Origin: Symbiodinium kawagutii | Taxonomy: Eukaryota > Sar > Dinophyceae > Suessiales > Symbiodiniaceae | Reading direction: 5' to 3' | Assembly: GCA_009767595.1 (NCBI GenBank) | Contig: VSDK01020373.1 | Span: forward strand, 147,602 to 211,601 | Length of the DNA: 64,000 nt | In this document: piece by piece, positions 52,491 through 62,639 of the stretch | Position numbering within the stretch: the stretch's first letter is position 1 | Layout of the letters: each line of letters begins with the position of its first letter | Made by a program: the position numbers and the translations under genes | Notes under the pieces: generated by a model | The model's input: only the letters and a program-made list of their open reading frames with translations | The model's database searches: none | What the model was told of the DNA's origin: nothing

Positions 52491-53270
52491 GTGAACAACC
52501 AACGAGCTTCCGTTGATGTAAAAATCTGTGAGCGGCTGCGATCGGGGGATCTCCCGCCAGCCGATACACGTGGAAGCGCTGTTTTAACATCTCCGAGTTG
52601 GTATACCTAGCAGTGAAATTGGGGAGTCAACCAGGTTGGCCACCACAGTTCAACCAAGTTTTGCGAATGCTTCTGGTTGATTGGCTTGGTTTTTGTTCAG
52701 CGTGTAGCAGCCGGCTGCCGGTGAGTTTCACTGGTTTTGCTACTGAGTTTCTGCCATGACCTGGCATGTGAGCGTGGGACACTGAAAATCTGAGGTGATT
52801 GAAAGCCATGAACTGCAGTGTCCTACTGAAGACAAGTAACCAACCAGTAGCCATCATCCGTATTGATAGCCCCCCTTATGTTTGGCAAATCGCTAGCTAT
52901 ATGTGGGAAAACCAATGGTGGCTTTTGAATATGGATCTGCCGTTGACCGTCATCCATCACCATTGTTGGACATCATGGTGATTCATGATGATTGATCCAG
53001 CGGTGAATCTGGATCTAACAGCTTATAGAAATGGATCTAAGATTGATGGAGTTGAATAGCTGGGGATTATTGTTACAATCGATTGTACTACTGATGCTAA
53101 TAATTGTTGGAGCCCTTTCGATGCTATAATTGTTGGAATCCCTTTCAATGCTATAATTTCTTGTCACAGACTATTGATAATCATTGCACCCCAATCGCTG
53201 CTTTGACGTGGGCTTTCACTCTTGTTTTCCATCCCTGAGACGGTGAATGGGAGATCCAGCTATTAATAAA

Positions 53271-53381
53271 TGGGCATTTCTCAAGTCATAGGGATACCCC
53301 TCAAATCATCAGCCATATCAATCATTGTTTGTGAATAAAGCGACCATTTTTGGGCGAAACCGATTTCGAGAAAGCACCGGT
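53271..53381 (+). mobile_element. MITE-like element, family M1
   Basis: GGCATTTCTCAAGTCATAGG and CCCCTCAAATCATC at the left, CCATTTTTGGGCGAAACCGA and TTTCGAGAAAGCACC at the right. A short CTCCACCAATCATTTG unit is repeated just downstream (53420-53500). Confidence 0.6.
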
Positions 53382-53878
53382 CATGACTCTGATAAATGGT
53401 TGGTTTCTCGAAAATAATTGCTCCACCAATCATTTGCTATCCAATTGCTCCACCAATCATTTGGTTCCACAAATTGCTCCACCAATCATTTGGTTGCACC
53501 AATCATTGGGCACCAAATTGCTTCACCAAATGCTCCTCATTGACCTGCGGGTTGGTTCACCAGTTGTTGTCAGAGCCAGCTGTTGATAGTGTGTGCCATC
53601 GGTGGGCCGGTGATCAGCCGGTGAACGCCGGTGACCGGCGGTTGGCCCCACCTACCCAGCTAAACTAGCTATCAAATCGTAGGTTACCAAATACTCATGA
53701 GGATAGCTCCTAATCACTAGTTCCAGTTGGTTATATATAACATCTTATGAGATTTATGAGATTCATCACAAGTTATGATCTAGCTGCTTGTCACTAGTTT
53801 TGATTGGTAACATCTTACAATTGCCAGCAATGATTTCCACCATCGGTTCTCCATTGGGCCGGTGGTTCCCCAACTACC

Positions 53879-53977
53879 ATGGGGGCACCACGAATGGCAG
53901 CAGCAATCCACTCCCACGTTGTTGGTGGCAGCATCGACTCAACGCTTCGGATGGGATCTGTTGTTCGTGAGGGGCAG
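53879..53977 (+). CDS. candidate first exon, 33 codons
   Basis: ATG at 53879 to donor GGGGCAG|GTTTTT: MGAPRMAAAIHSHVVGGSID, then STLRMGSVVREGQ. It ends in phase 0. The frame is open some way upstream too. A second + frame over the island is weaker. Confidence 0.4.
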
Positions 53978-54019
53978 GTTTTTTCGAAGGGAATCATGAC
54001 TGGGAACCATCACAATCAT

Positions 54020-54135
54020 ATGACTATGGGTCAATGTTAACCATCAATAATGGGGGTAAATAACCAGCAAAACTATAGGGAAAACAATGGTGAATGATGG
54101 GGAACCAGGGCTACAGGGTTTTGACCCACTGCCAT
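54020..54135 (+). mobile_element. MITE-like element, family M2
   Basis: ATGACTATGGGTCAATGTTA at the left; TTTTGACCCACTGCCAT at the right. The ACTATAGGGAAAACAATGG interior is conserved. Confidence 0.75.
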
Positions 54136-54713
54136 AGTGGGGATCCCAGGAAATTGATGGGAATCATGACTGGGAGGCATACGGGGTGTTGATGATATAA
54201 GGCAGCAAGCTTTCAGCATCTATCATAATCATCAACAGTCATTTTCAACCTCGCAGTTACCAACCTGGCCATCAAATACTATCAGGCAGGCTTATCGTTC
54301 ACCATTCTTGACCATCGGCTTATAAGCAACTTAGCTGGGGGTAATTCCAGGTATGCGGGGTGAACTGGGCCCTGATTCATAACTGCTGGGTGTCCAATCA
54401 TAAGCATGATCATCAGTCATCAGCATTCATCAAGCACATCATGAAGCTGGTAGATTAAGAATAACTATGAACCACCATTGTTGACCAGTTGTTACTAATC
54501 AACCATCAGATTCTCCGTGAATCATCAACAAGAATCACCATCAACCACCACTAACCATCAGATTCATCAGATTTACCACTTCCCCTCCGGCAAACTGACC
54601 TGGTTCTGCTGAAAATCACTCCATTGCGATAAAACCATTGTAAATGACGTGGAGACTTTTCACGCAACCAGGTGGTCCGGACTGCCGGAGTGGTTCATCA
54701 CTCGGTTCACCAG

Positions 54714-54828
54714 ATGGCTGTGGGTCAAAACCCTGTACCCCTGGTTCCCCATCATTAACCATTGGTTTCCCTATTATTGTTGGCTATTAACCCCCCATTA
54801 TTGGTTGGTTAATATTGACCCATAGCCA
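54714..54828 (-). mobile_element. MITE-like element, family M2, inverted copy
   Basis: Reads as the reverse complement of the other copies: ATGGCTGTGGGTCAAAACCC, then CCCTGTACCCCTGGTTCCCC, ending AATATTGACCCATAGCC. Its right end lies 8 bp from the signal-peptide-like exon. Confidence 0.75.
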
Positions 54829-54835
54829 GATCCCC

Positions 54836-54907
54836 ATGGTTCAACAGGTCCTGCTCTGCTTGCTCTTCACCTTCTCCTTGGGCCTCACGTTGGCGCGACT
54901 GCAGCAG
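54836..54907 (+). CDS. candidate first exon encoding a signal peptide
   Basis: ATG 54836 to donor CAGCAG|GTTGGA, exactly 24 codons: MVQQVLLCLLFTFSLGLTLA then RLQQ. The hydrophobic core with small residues before Arg is a typical signal peptide or signal anchor. The start lies just after an M2 element, whose sequence may thus form the 5' flank. Confidence 0.4.
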
Positions 54908-55800
54908 GTTGGATCCTGCAGCTGGTGAAGCGGCAGGGGATGGTCAGTATCAAGTGGTGAATCGGCAATGAATAGTGGTGAATAGTGATGAATAGTGGTG
55001 ATTTAGTGGTGAGTAGGTATGATTTAGTGGTGAATAGGGATGATTTGCTGGTAAATATTGCTGAAAAGTATTGAACAGTGATTAAAGATTTAATGAGTAA
55101 TGGTGAAACATGGCGCATGGTGGTTGATCATGGTTGATGCTGCTCATGAAATACCGTGGTTACTAGATGATTCACAATGGTTGTAATGATGTTTTTACAG
55201 TTTGACGGGTAGTGGGCAATGTGGGCAATGGTTTCATGAGGGTTCCTGAACTACGGATTGATAAATGGTTGTAGGGGATATTCCGTGGTGCATGTTGGCC
55301 GATCATCACTAGCAGTCCAACCATAGCAAGATCCAGCAACGAAGAGGGTGTGTCCATTCTTATCAATGGATGATGGTGGCATTTACACGGCTGATGGTGG
55401 TTAACAGTAATCAATAAATTGTTAATCATTATGGCTTGGTTCATGGGTCAATACATGGTTGCTAGTGGGTGATATGATATTAAAAGAAACTGTTTAAGAA
55501 TCGTTGATGAAGAGTTGTTAACAATGATCAGTTGTTAACAAGTGAGATTTGTTACTTGATTGAGAGTTGCTACCTGTGAACAATTCAACATAGCTAAAGA
55601 TTAAACATGCTTAGTTATTAAGTAATTCTGCTAGTTGCTAGTTGTTAGCAACTCTTAATCAAGTATATCTAAGAATTTGATTAACATGGCTGTTGAAGAA
55701 GTTGGTTAAATGCTTGTGCACCAACCATGCTAGTTCTTGATCTCTTCAACATGCTTGTGAATGGTCGCTCGTGGTAACTTTTGATCCCCCGAACCTCCAG

Positions 55801-55885
55801 GACCCAGACAACTTGGTTACGCAATCTGTAGGGCTAAGGTTTCTAGTAGCATCGCCAAGGATGAAGCTCAAAACAGCACGGATTT
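55801..55885 (+). CDS. candidate exon, unknown protein
   Basis: After the acceptor GAACCTCCAG|G the frame reads DPDNLVTQSVGLRFLVASPR and MKLKTARI, then enters an M1-like remnant (TTAAAATAGGGATACCC). The true end is before about 55890. Confidence 0.35.
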
Positions 55886-56460
55886 TAGGGTTCCTTAAAA
55901 TAGGGATACCCAAAAAAATAATAGTGCATGAAAGTCGAAAAAGCACGGATTTAGCTACTGTGAATGAATTGAGCATGGCAAAAATCATTACTTTATTGAG
56001 ATGTAACTATGAATCAAATAACTTGCAAACAGTGAAATATCCCTAACATGAATGAATCGAACCTCGCTCGTAGATCGACCAGTTTGAGAACACCAGTAAC
56101 ACCAGCAGAGTGATACTTCTGAGTCAACCAATTTTTGAGAACAATGCTTAGACGGAGATGGACAGGGGTGGCACCAAAACCAAGTGGCTGGTTACAGATA
56201 GAATACATGGCTGTGGCGACCCATTGAACCCATTGAACCGCCATTGAATCCTGGCTTGGAACAGGAGCAGCAGTCAAAATCAAGACCTGCAAGGCATCGG
56301 AGTTCCGTAGATTGGCGGAACGGTAGACCTGTGATACTAAGACTACCCTTCCAGGATATGGTTTTTCAGCATTTTTTCCCATTTTTTCATATTTTTTCAC
56401 CTAGATTTCTGTTGGATAAAAGCTCATCATTTCCATGTCGCACATGTGACGATCTAGCAG

Positions 56461-56666
56461 CTCCAATGGCGCGCTGGCTGCTGCTGCCCAGCAACGCCGC
56501 GGGCAGCGGTAGCTTAAGCATCCGGCCGCTGACGAGCCATGAGGATCAGCAGATCATCAGGTGCCTTCGTTGTGTTCGGAGACGGAGCCAGGGGTATCCA
56601 GTGCCAGCCGCCCTACTGGCCGGGGGGAGCCAGTTGGAGCTACCATGTCCCAACCAAATGGTTTGA
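56461..56666 (+). CDS. candidate terminal exon, unknown protein
   Basis: After ATCTAGCAG the frame reads ARWLLLPSNAAGSGSLSIRP and TSHEDQQIIRCLRCVRRRSQ to TGA. A donor at CATCAG|GTGCCT (56560) and a second good + frame downstream (FVVFGDGARGIQCQPPYWPG) suggest the island might be two exons read in different frames. Family not recognised. Confidence 0.35.
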
Positions 56667-57438
56667 CTTGTTTTTTTGGTTTTTTGCTTGGGTGGTTTTT
56701 TGTTTGGCTTGCTTTGGGACCTGTGATTTTGATACTTGGCTTTCTGCAAAGGGCTTGCGTTGTCCACTCCACGAATTCCTGTTTATTGCGGTTCACTTTC
56801 GTGGTGCCCAAAATCAATTTTCAGTCATTGGCAGAGTACGGAGGTTTTTCAGCTAGGATCAAGCTCCTTGGCCGATTTGTGGGATTGCATAAACTCTTCA
56901 AAAACAACAGCTAGTGTACGGAGACTAGACTCCAGTATGCAACTGCTGAGATGCCCGTCTTGAGCGTCAAGCCAGCTCAAGGTTTCAGCAGGGCCATGAA
57001 AAAATGGCCAGTGGTCACGAAAAATGTTTAATCATGGTGCAGAACGATTGTTAAGTCTATTGAGGATTTTGCTGATGGTCAATGACTCATGGTCAATCTC
57101 TGATCGCTTAATTATCTATCTATAAATCAACAATGAATATGAACTCTCATCATTCACCTTCAATCATTCTATGTTTGATCATAAAAAGCGAACCATTTCC
57201 AAGTATCAGCTGGCAGTTCTGCCACCGATTCCGCAATACCACCGTGAATCGTTCCCCATGAAAAAAGAACGCACCGCGAATCTGTGCCATCAAAAGACAT
57301 CACCATTAACCATCATGTTCAAGCCATCAGCCATCCACCATCAGCACCTGCTCAGGGGAGGTTCCTTACCAGGTCCCTTGGGTGGCTCCCTTGGGTGGTC
57401 CGCTTGGGTGGTCCCTTAAGGGTTCCACGGCTTCCCAG

Positions 57439-57595
57439 GGGCCCGGGGGTGCACAGGTTGCGGCACCAAGTGAAGCAGCAGAAGCATCGCCTCCACGAGC
57501 TGCGGCAGAGCTTGGGCCGGCGCCACGGTGGGTCCACTCCGCAGCAGGCGCCCCATGTGGTGCTGGCGTCCCAGGGACGCTTCAGCGAAGCCAAG
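57439..57595 (+). CDS. candidate internal exon, basic helical protein
   Basis: Acceptor GGCTTCCCAG|G and donor GCCAAG|GTGGGG. The frame reads HRLRHQVKQQKHRLHELRQS and later APHVVLASQGRFSEAK, basic and helix-like. A 13-nt CTTGGGTGGTCCC-type tandem repeat lies just upstream (57365-57417). Family not recognised. Confidence 0.5.
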
Positions 57596-57832
57596 GTGGG
57601 GCATGGATGGCCTGGCGGGGGGGCCCTGATGCTGGTGGGATCACCTCGGAAAATTCATGGTTCATTGATGTTCATTTCATTTCTGGGATGAAAAATTGAT
57701 GGTTGATGTTCATTGGGTCGCAATCAATGGATCTCAAGGGTGATATGATTGATGCGAAAGGCTAGGAGGATATAAATGATAAATATTGATTGATTATTAC
57801 TGAGCACGGATCTTGGTCGATCTGTCGGGGAG

Positions 57833-57931
57833 CAATGTTCGCACCTTTCCGCGTTCCAGGCCACTTTGGCCGCGATCGCCACTCCCCGAGAGTCCTTGAT
57901 GAGTCAGGTCGCCTGCCATGGTGCATGGAGG
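57833..57931 (+). CDS. candidate exon with consensus donor
   Basis: The donor GGAGG|GTGAGT is a full consensus. The frame before it reads RVPGHFGRDRHSPRVLDESG and RLPWCMEG. Acceptor GGGGAG is weak; GTTCCAG 21 nt later is an alternative. Family not recognised. Confidence 0.45.
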
Positions 57932-57957
57932 GTGAGTGGCAGAAAGCTGTCGCAACT

Positions 57958-58075
57958 ATGAGGCAACGGGTCAATATTAACCATCAATAATGGGGGATGA
58001 CAACCAACAAAACTATAGGGAAACTGATGGTTAATGATAGAGGAACCAGGGGTACAGGGTTTGACCCACAGCCAT
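57958..58075 (+). mobile_element. MITE-like element, family M2
   Basis: The left end is diverged (GAGGCAACGGGTCAATATTA), the right end TTTGACCCACAGCCAT. The interior closely matches 54020-54135. Confidence 0.7.
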
Positions 58076-58662
58076 GATGCTTGAAGGGTTCATGATGGCT
58101 ATGTTAAGTGATACTTGCAACTAGGAGTCATGATAGACTATGAACCAGGGTTAATGATAAGAGGTGAATGGTGACTAACAGATCAATGATGACTATCAGG
58201 TGAATGATGACTAACAGATCAATGATGACTAAGAGGTTGATGATGACTAACTGGTTAATGATGGGTACTAGATTGAATTGTTGATGATAAGTAAGAGGTT
58301 GTAAGTTCGATGATAACTACTAGGTTGAAGGGTGAATGATAAGTAATAGGTTCACTACATCCTTCATGATGCAGGATCTTGGCTTGTCATAACTACCCTA
58401 CGACTAATGATGCAACTAGTGGGTTGATAGCGATTTATTAAATGGTTAAGGATTCAAATTTATGGCAACTAATGATGCATGAACAGTTCACTGCAAGGGA
58501 CAACCAGCCACATGGTAAGATTAGTCACTAACTAGGGGTTGTTGACAGCACTTGATCCTGCTACTGTAGTGACTGCAACGATTGAAGAGGTGTGCCCTTG
58601 AAGTCGTTGCCAGGATCCTGCTATTGAACGCTGAAACGATTCATCAATATTAACGTTGATAG

Positions 58663-58724
58663 CTATGGGTTCCCACTACTCCAGAAACCGGGGATGTTCA
58701 TCCAGGAATACCCCAAGTTCGCTG
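58663..58724 (+). CDS. candidate internal exon with consensus donor
   Basis: Acceptor GTTGATAG; donor GCTG|GTGAGT. The frame reads YGFPLLQKPGMFIQEYPKFA, 20 codons plus one base. The exon end and donor are duplicated downstream at 58877-58900. Family not recognised. Confidence 0.45.
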
Positions 58725-58950
58725 GTGAGTTTGCCAATAATCTCGAACTGAACTTGGATTCGGATTCATCGATTAGTTCATGACTCGTCATCAGTTAATG
58801 ACTAGCTAATGATTAACTATTTATCAATAGTCATTAGCTGATCAATTCACCAGCTATTATTTGATGTCAAACTAGTCACCCCAAGTTTGCTGGTGAGTTT
58901 CAGCTGGTGAGTTTCCCTATCGGTTGGTTCGTCTACCAAGGGCGCCGCAG

Positions 58951-59084
58951 GGATCTCGACGCCACCGTCAGGTGGATGAGATGCGCTGGCAGATGGGGCT
59001 CCAGTTGAACTGCAGTGCCACAGACTGGTTGAACTCCACGGACGCAGAGACTCGGAGGGTGGACGGTTGGCTACCGATTGAAGG
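58951..59084 (+). CDS. candidate exon, unknown protein
   Basis: Acceptor GCGCCGCAG|G and a GT donor (GAAGG|GTGGGT). The frame reads RQVDEMRWQMGLQLNCSATD and WLNSTDAETRRVDGWLP. It does not join in frame to 58663-58724, so an exon is missing between them or they belong to different transcripts. The overlapping 123-codon minus frame was rejected. Confidence 0.4.
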
Positions 59085-59179
59085 GTGGGTTTATTTAGTA
59101 TGGTTCGCCATTGTTGGTTGGCTGCGGATTGAAAGTTCGTTCTTGTGATTAGTGAAAGCCTTGCAACAAATTTCAACGG

Positions 59180-59292
59180 GGTGTTTCGCAAGTCATAGGG
59201 GTACCCCCTAGTTATCATCGTCCTTTATATCAACCATTTCAATTGTAATGAACCAACCATAACTTTTGGTACCCATATTTGAGAAACCACCA
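59180..59292 (+). mobile_element. MITE-like element, family M1
   Basis: GGTGTTTCGCAAGTCATAGG then GGTACCCCCTAGTTATCATC; right end TTTGGTACCCATATTTGAGA then AACCACCA. Confidence 0.65.
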
Positions 59293-59351
59293 GTTGGATA
59301 GTTGGATGGTTGGTGCTGGGTTGGCTATAGTCCGATTGATGGTTGCCATAT

Positions 59352-59463
59352 GAGGCTTTCTCAAGCCAGTTTGGGAACCCCAACGCTATGGTTGGATTCT
59401 TATTCATCAATGATTCACAAATTGGATGCTAACTGGAGGGTCCCCTATGACTTGAGAAACCAT
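59352..59463 (+). mobile_element. MITE-like element, family M1
   Basis: GGCTTTCTCAAGCCAGTTTG and GGAACCCC at the left; GGGTCCCCTATGACTTGAGA and AACCA at the right. Confidence 0.55.
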
Positions 59464-60225
59464 ATAGTTGTGGGTATGGTAAGTAATGGTTTATGATAGG
59501 GATAGTCCAAACAACTGGTTCCATGGAATGATGCTTAATTAGTAATGGTCAAGAATGGTCAATGATGAATGCTTGCCATGGTTGAAGACATCCGGATCTG
59601 CACCGGTGGGTTCCAGTAGCCCCATGATTTGCAGTGCTTAAACCAGTTCAGGTGGAGGCTGTTGAGTCACTCAGCAACTGACATAGACCCTACTAAGGAT
59701 CTGGTAGGACACTGATTTTCCAATATCTCGGAGGACTGCTCTTCCACTCCCACTACTGGGAGAGACTTCATTCACCAGTCAGCTGGGAGGTGAGGCAGCG
59801 CTGCTGATCACCACATGAAGGCACCTGAACACACCTGAAAGGCTCGTGATGGCAGATCTATGTTGACAATCCACCAGTTTTATCATCTCACTACCCCGTG
59901 ATTTGCCATTAAAACGTTTTTCTCCAGCTGTTGGATCTGATTTGTCAATGATGATCTGCAACAATATCATCATCATTCACATGATCCACGCAAGTTTGAC
60001 CATGCTGATGCTTTTCCCAGTAGCGATTGCGGTTTATTGAATTACCCATTGCGTCTTCCGAAAGTAACCAACACCCATAGATGAACCATAGATGAACCAT
60101 AGATCAACCATAGATCAACCATAGATTTAACCACAGATCAACCACAGATGAACCAGAGATTTAACCACAGATGAACCATAGACCAACCATATCTTCTATC
60201 ATCTTCTATGTGAATCATCTCCAAG

Positions 60226-60510
60226 GACGCCTCCGGGCCGCCCCCGACCTTCTTGGACGCTCCGAAGCTGTGGTTGGTCACCTTTCTCTCGCTGGCCACC
60301 GCCATCGCCTGCGCCACGCTGGGCCGTTCCGGTGCGACGCAGTCCCGGGGCCAGCAGCCACGGCCAGCTGCGGCTGAGCGTTGCTGGGCCGTGGTTGGAC
60401 CACTGGTGCCGCCATGCGATGCATCGGAACCACCAGGGTATCCAAGTTGGACATCTGGCGGATGTGATGACTTCGATGAAGCTGATTTAACGTTTTTGGG
60501 GTCAGAGTGA
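60226..60510 (+). CDS. candidate terminal exon with a transmembrane-like segment
   Basis: After CTCCAAG|G the frame reads 94 codons to TGA. It starts DASGPPPTFLDAPK, then a hydrophobic segment LWLVTFLSLATAIACATLG, then an Arg/Gln/Pro-rich part, and an acidic end CDDFDEADLTFLG. It looks like a single-pass membrane protein or signal-anchor exon. A donor near 60440 could shorten it. The 128-codon minus frame was rejected. Confidence 0.45.
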   Translation, partial: DASGPPPTFLDAPKLWLVTFLSLATAIACATLGRSGATQSRGQQPRPAAAERCWAVVGPLVPPCDASEPPGYPSWTSGGCDDFDEADLTFLGSE

Positions 60511-60539
60511 ACGGGGATTGTCAAGCTGGACCAAACTAG

Positions 60540-61050
60540 TCATTCAAATCAACTACTATCAACATACTGATTACCCGCAATCAGTTCAGGAATCAGCATG
60601 TTTATCATGAATCATCGCATTCTATCATTATGTTTTTCTATTAATTAAGAATTCCTCTTTCATGTCATTTGCTAATCATTGATCATGACGAATCATCAAT
60701 CATCCCAAGCCATCATCATCAACATATTATATGGTGAATCACCCCAATTTAACTATTCATCGGCCTTTGTTAACCATTCTGATCGCCAACTTGACTCAGA
60801 ACTGGCTGATCATTCCGATGGCCAACTTGAATCAGAAACGACAATCCATTCTGACTAATCAACCATTAATTTATTCATCAACCATTCTCAATCATGATTA
60901 ATCGTCATAAACCATCAATCATTAACTACAACCATCATTAACCATGTACAAATCATTAATCATGAGAATCATGATTATTGAACCACTAACCATTGAAGAT
61001 GATCATCATGATCAACTAATCACTGACCGTTGAAGCCTTCTGACTCGCCC
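60540..61050. other. low-complexity intron-like sequence
   Basis: ATCATTAACC/AACCATCA words throughout; TGATCATTCCGATGGCCAAC-type segments are duplicated near 60775 and 60810. No gene seen. Confidence 0.6.
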
Positions 61051-61052
61051 AG

Positions 61053-61192
61053 GCGACCTGGTTCACGACGGGAACGGCATGTGGCGCCTGCAGCCCCACT
61101 GGGCGGGCGACGACGCTGCCAGTGCCAGCGCCAGCTCAGCCGTGGCGGGCGATGCTTCGGAGCGCAGCGAGGATCAAGGCACAGCTCAGCAG
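61053..61192 (+). CDS. candidate internal exon, 46 codons
   Basis: Acceptor CTCGCCCAG|G and donor CAGCAG|GTTAAT. The frame between (DLVHDGNGMWRLQPHWAGDD, then a Ser/Ala-rich part and ERSEDQGTAQQ) is GC-rich against AT-rich surroundings on both sides, so the borders are sharp. Family not recognised. Confidence 0.55.
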
Positions 61193-61215
61193 GTTAATAG
61201 TATTAGTTAATAGTA

Positions 61216-61479
61216 TTGCTGATATAGTATTAGTATTATTTAATCATGGTTAATAATGGGGGATAATAAGCAACAATGATATGGTTAATCATGGTTAATA
61301 GTGGTTAATAGTATTAGTATTAGCAACAATGATATGGTGAAACAATGCTAATACTAATGGGGGATACTAGTAACAATAGTATTAGTATTATTAACCATGA
61401 TATTAGCTGTTGCTGATATAGTATTAGTATTATTTAATCATGGTTAATAATGGGGGATAATAAGCAACAATGATATGGT
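61216..61479. repeat. two perfect 70-bp direct repeats in an AT-rich patch
   Basis: 61216-61285 and 61410-61479 are identical (TTGCTGATATAGTATTAGTA to CAACAATGATATGGT). The sequence between them is built from shorter pieces of the same unit. GGGGGATAATAAGCAACAAT resembles the M2/M4 interiors. Confidence 0.85.
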
Positions 61480-61653
61480 GAAACAACTGCTGGTTGGTGG
61501 TTTGATGAGCAGCGTTGAAAAGTCCGATGATGGGTTTTCATACGAAAGTTGATCAAGCAGTTAACCAACCAACAACAATGGTTAGCAAGCTGGATAATGG
61601 TTAATAATAGGGGATAATAGCCAACAATAAAGTAGGGGATGTACCAGCTATAT

Positions 61654-61773
61654 ATGGCTATGGGTCAATATTAACCAACCAATTTCATGGTGGATAATAA
61701 GCAACAAATGCTAGGGAAAACAATAGTTCATGATGGGGAACCAGGGGGACTAAGGGTTGTGACCCACAGCCAT
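61654..61773 (+). mobile_element. MITE-like element, family M2
   Basis: ATGGCTATGGGTCAATATTA at the left; GTGACCCACAGCCAT at the right. GGATAATAAGCAACAA and AGGGAAAACAATAG lie inside. Confidence 0.75.
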
Positions 61774-61799
61774 ATGAAAGTTGATCTGAGTGACCCCTG

Positions 61800-62310
61800 C
61801 TAAAACCTCCGAGCGCGAAAGCTCTGCGAAAGGCCAGTGCGACACTCGTGCTCAATGTTCCTTCCGCGAAAGCTCCGCGAAAGCTTTTGCAGCCTCCGAC
61901 TTTTTCATACTTTGCATCATGTGACATGCTGCCAAAGTCGCTCTCCATGGCCCACAGAACCAAAAAGTCTTGCGAAATTCGCAAAAGCTCGACGAAAGCA
62001 AACGTGTCCCTGGCACCGTCCCCAGCGCATCCAGTCCGGGTGAAATCGCTGAAGAGCCGGACTTAGGGACAAGATTCCCCTACGAATGTCATCGATATCC
62101 ACCGATCATGCTGTCAGAACTGGCCAGAGAAGGTGAGCAAGCTTAGCTTCCAATTTTGCTTGCGCCTGCCAACAACAGCAACCACATGGGCCTGGAAGCA
62201 AAGGCAGCTAAATGCAAATTTGCTCCAGAAAAACCCTGGACCAAGAATGCTTTGCTGACGGGCGTTCCGCGAAAGTGCCACGAAAGTGAAAAGCCCAAAA
62301 AGCTGAAGCA
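61800..62310. other. GCGAAAGC-rich segment without clear gene
   Basis: The word GCGAAAG or a near match occurs at least ten times in both halves (for example CGCGAAAGCTCCGCGAAAGC near 61866). Several 60-100 codon frames on both strands overlap, so none is called. Confidence 0.5.
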
Positions 62311-62346
62311 GTACAGTGCTTAGTTCACCCACCTTAGCTTATCCAG

Positions 62347-62615
62347 GAAATTAACCCCAACATCAAGGAGAGTCCCAGGCACCGTACCCCCGGACCCTGG
62401 AAACATGTCGGCGTTCCAACTGCCAGGCTCAGAGAGTGACAACTTCCTGGGGACGGACTTTGGCCCAGCGGAAGTTGTGGCAGAAGGTGTGCTGGCAGAG
62501 CCAGCGGAGCCAGCGGAGTCAGCGGAGCCAGAGGCCTTGGTGCCAGTTCCGACTCTGCAGCTGGAACCTGCGCGATGCTCCACACCACCACTGAAGGAGA
62601 GCGGCTGGAGGCTCT
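62347..62615 (+). CDS. candidate exon, acidic Ala/Pro/Glu-rich protein
   Basis: After the acceptor TATCCAG|G the frame runs about 89 codons: PDPGNMSAFQLPGSESDNFL, then EPAEPAESAEPE repeats from a CAGCGGAGC(C/T)AG motif, then VPVPTLQLEPARCSTPPLKE. An ATG at 62405 could start it instead. The end is set near CTCTG|TGATT but is uncertain. Disordered-type protein; family not recognised. Confidence 0.45.
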
Positions 62616-62639
62616 GTGATTTTAATGCTTGGTTGATGG

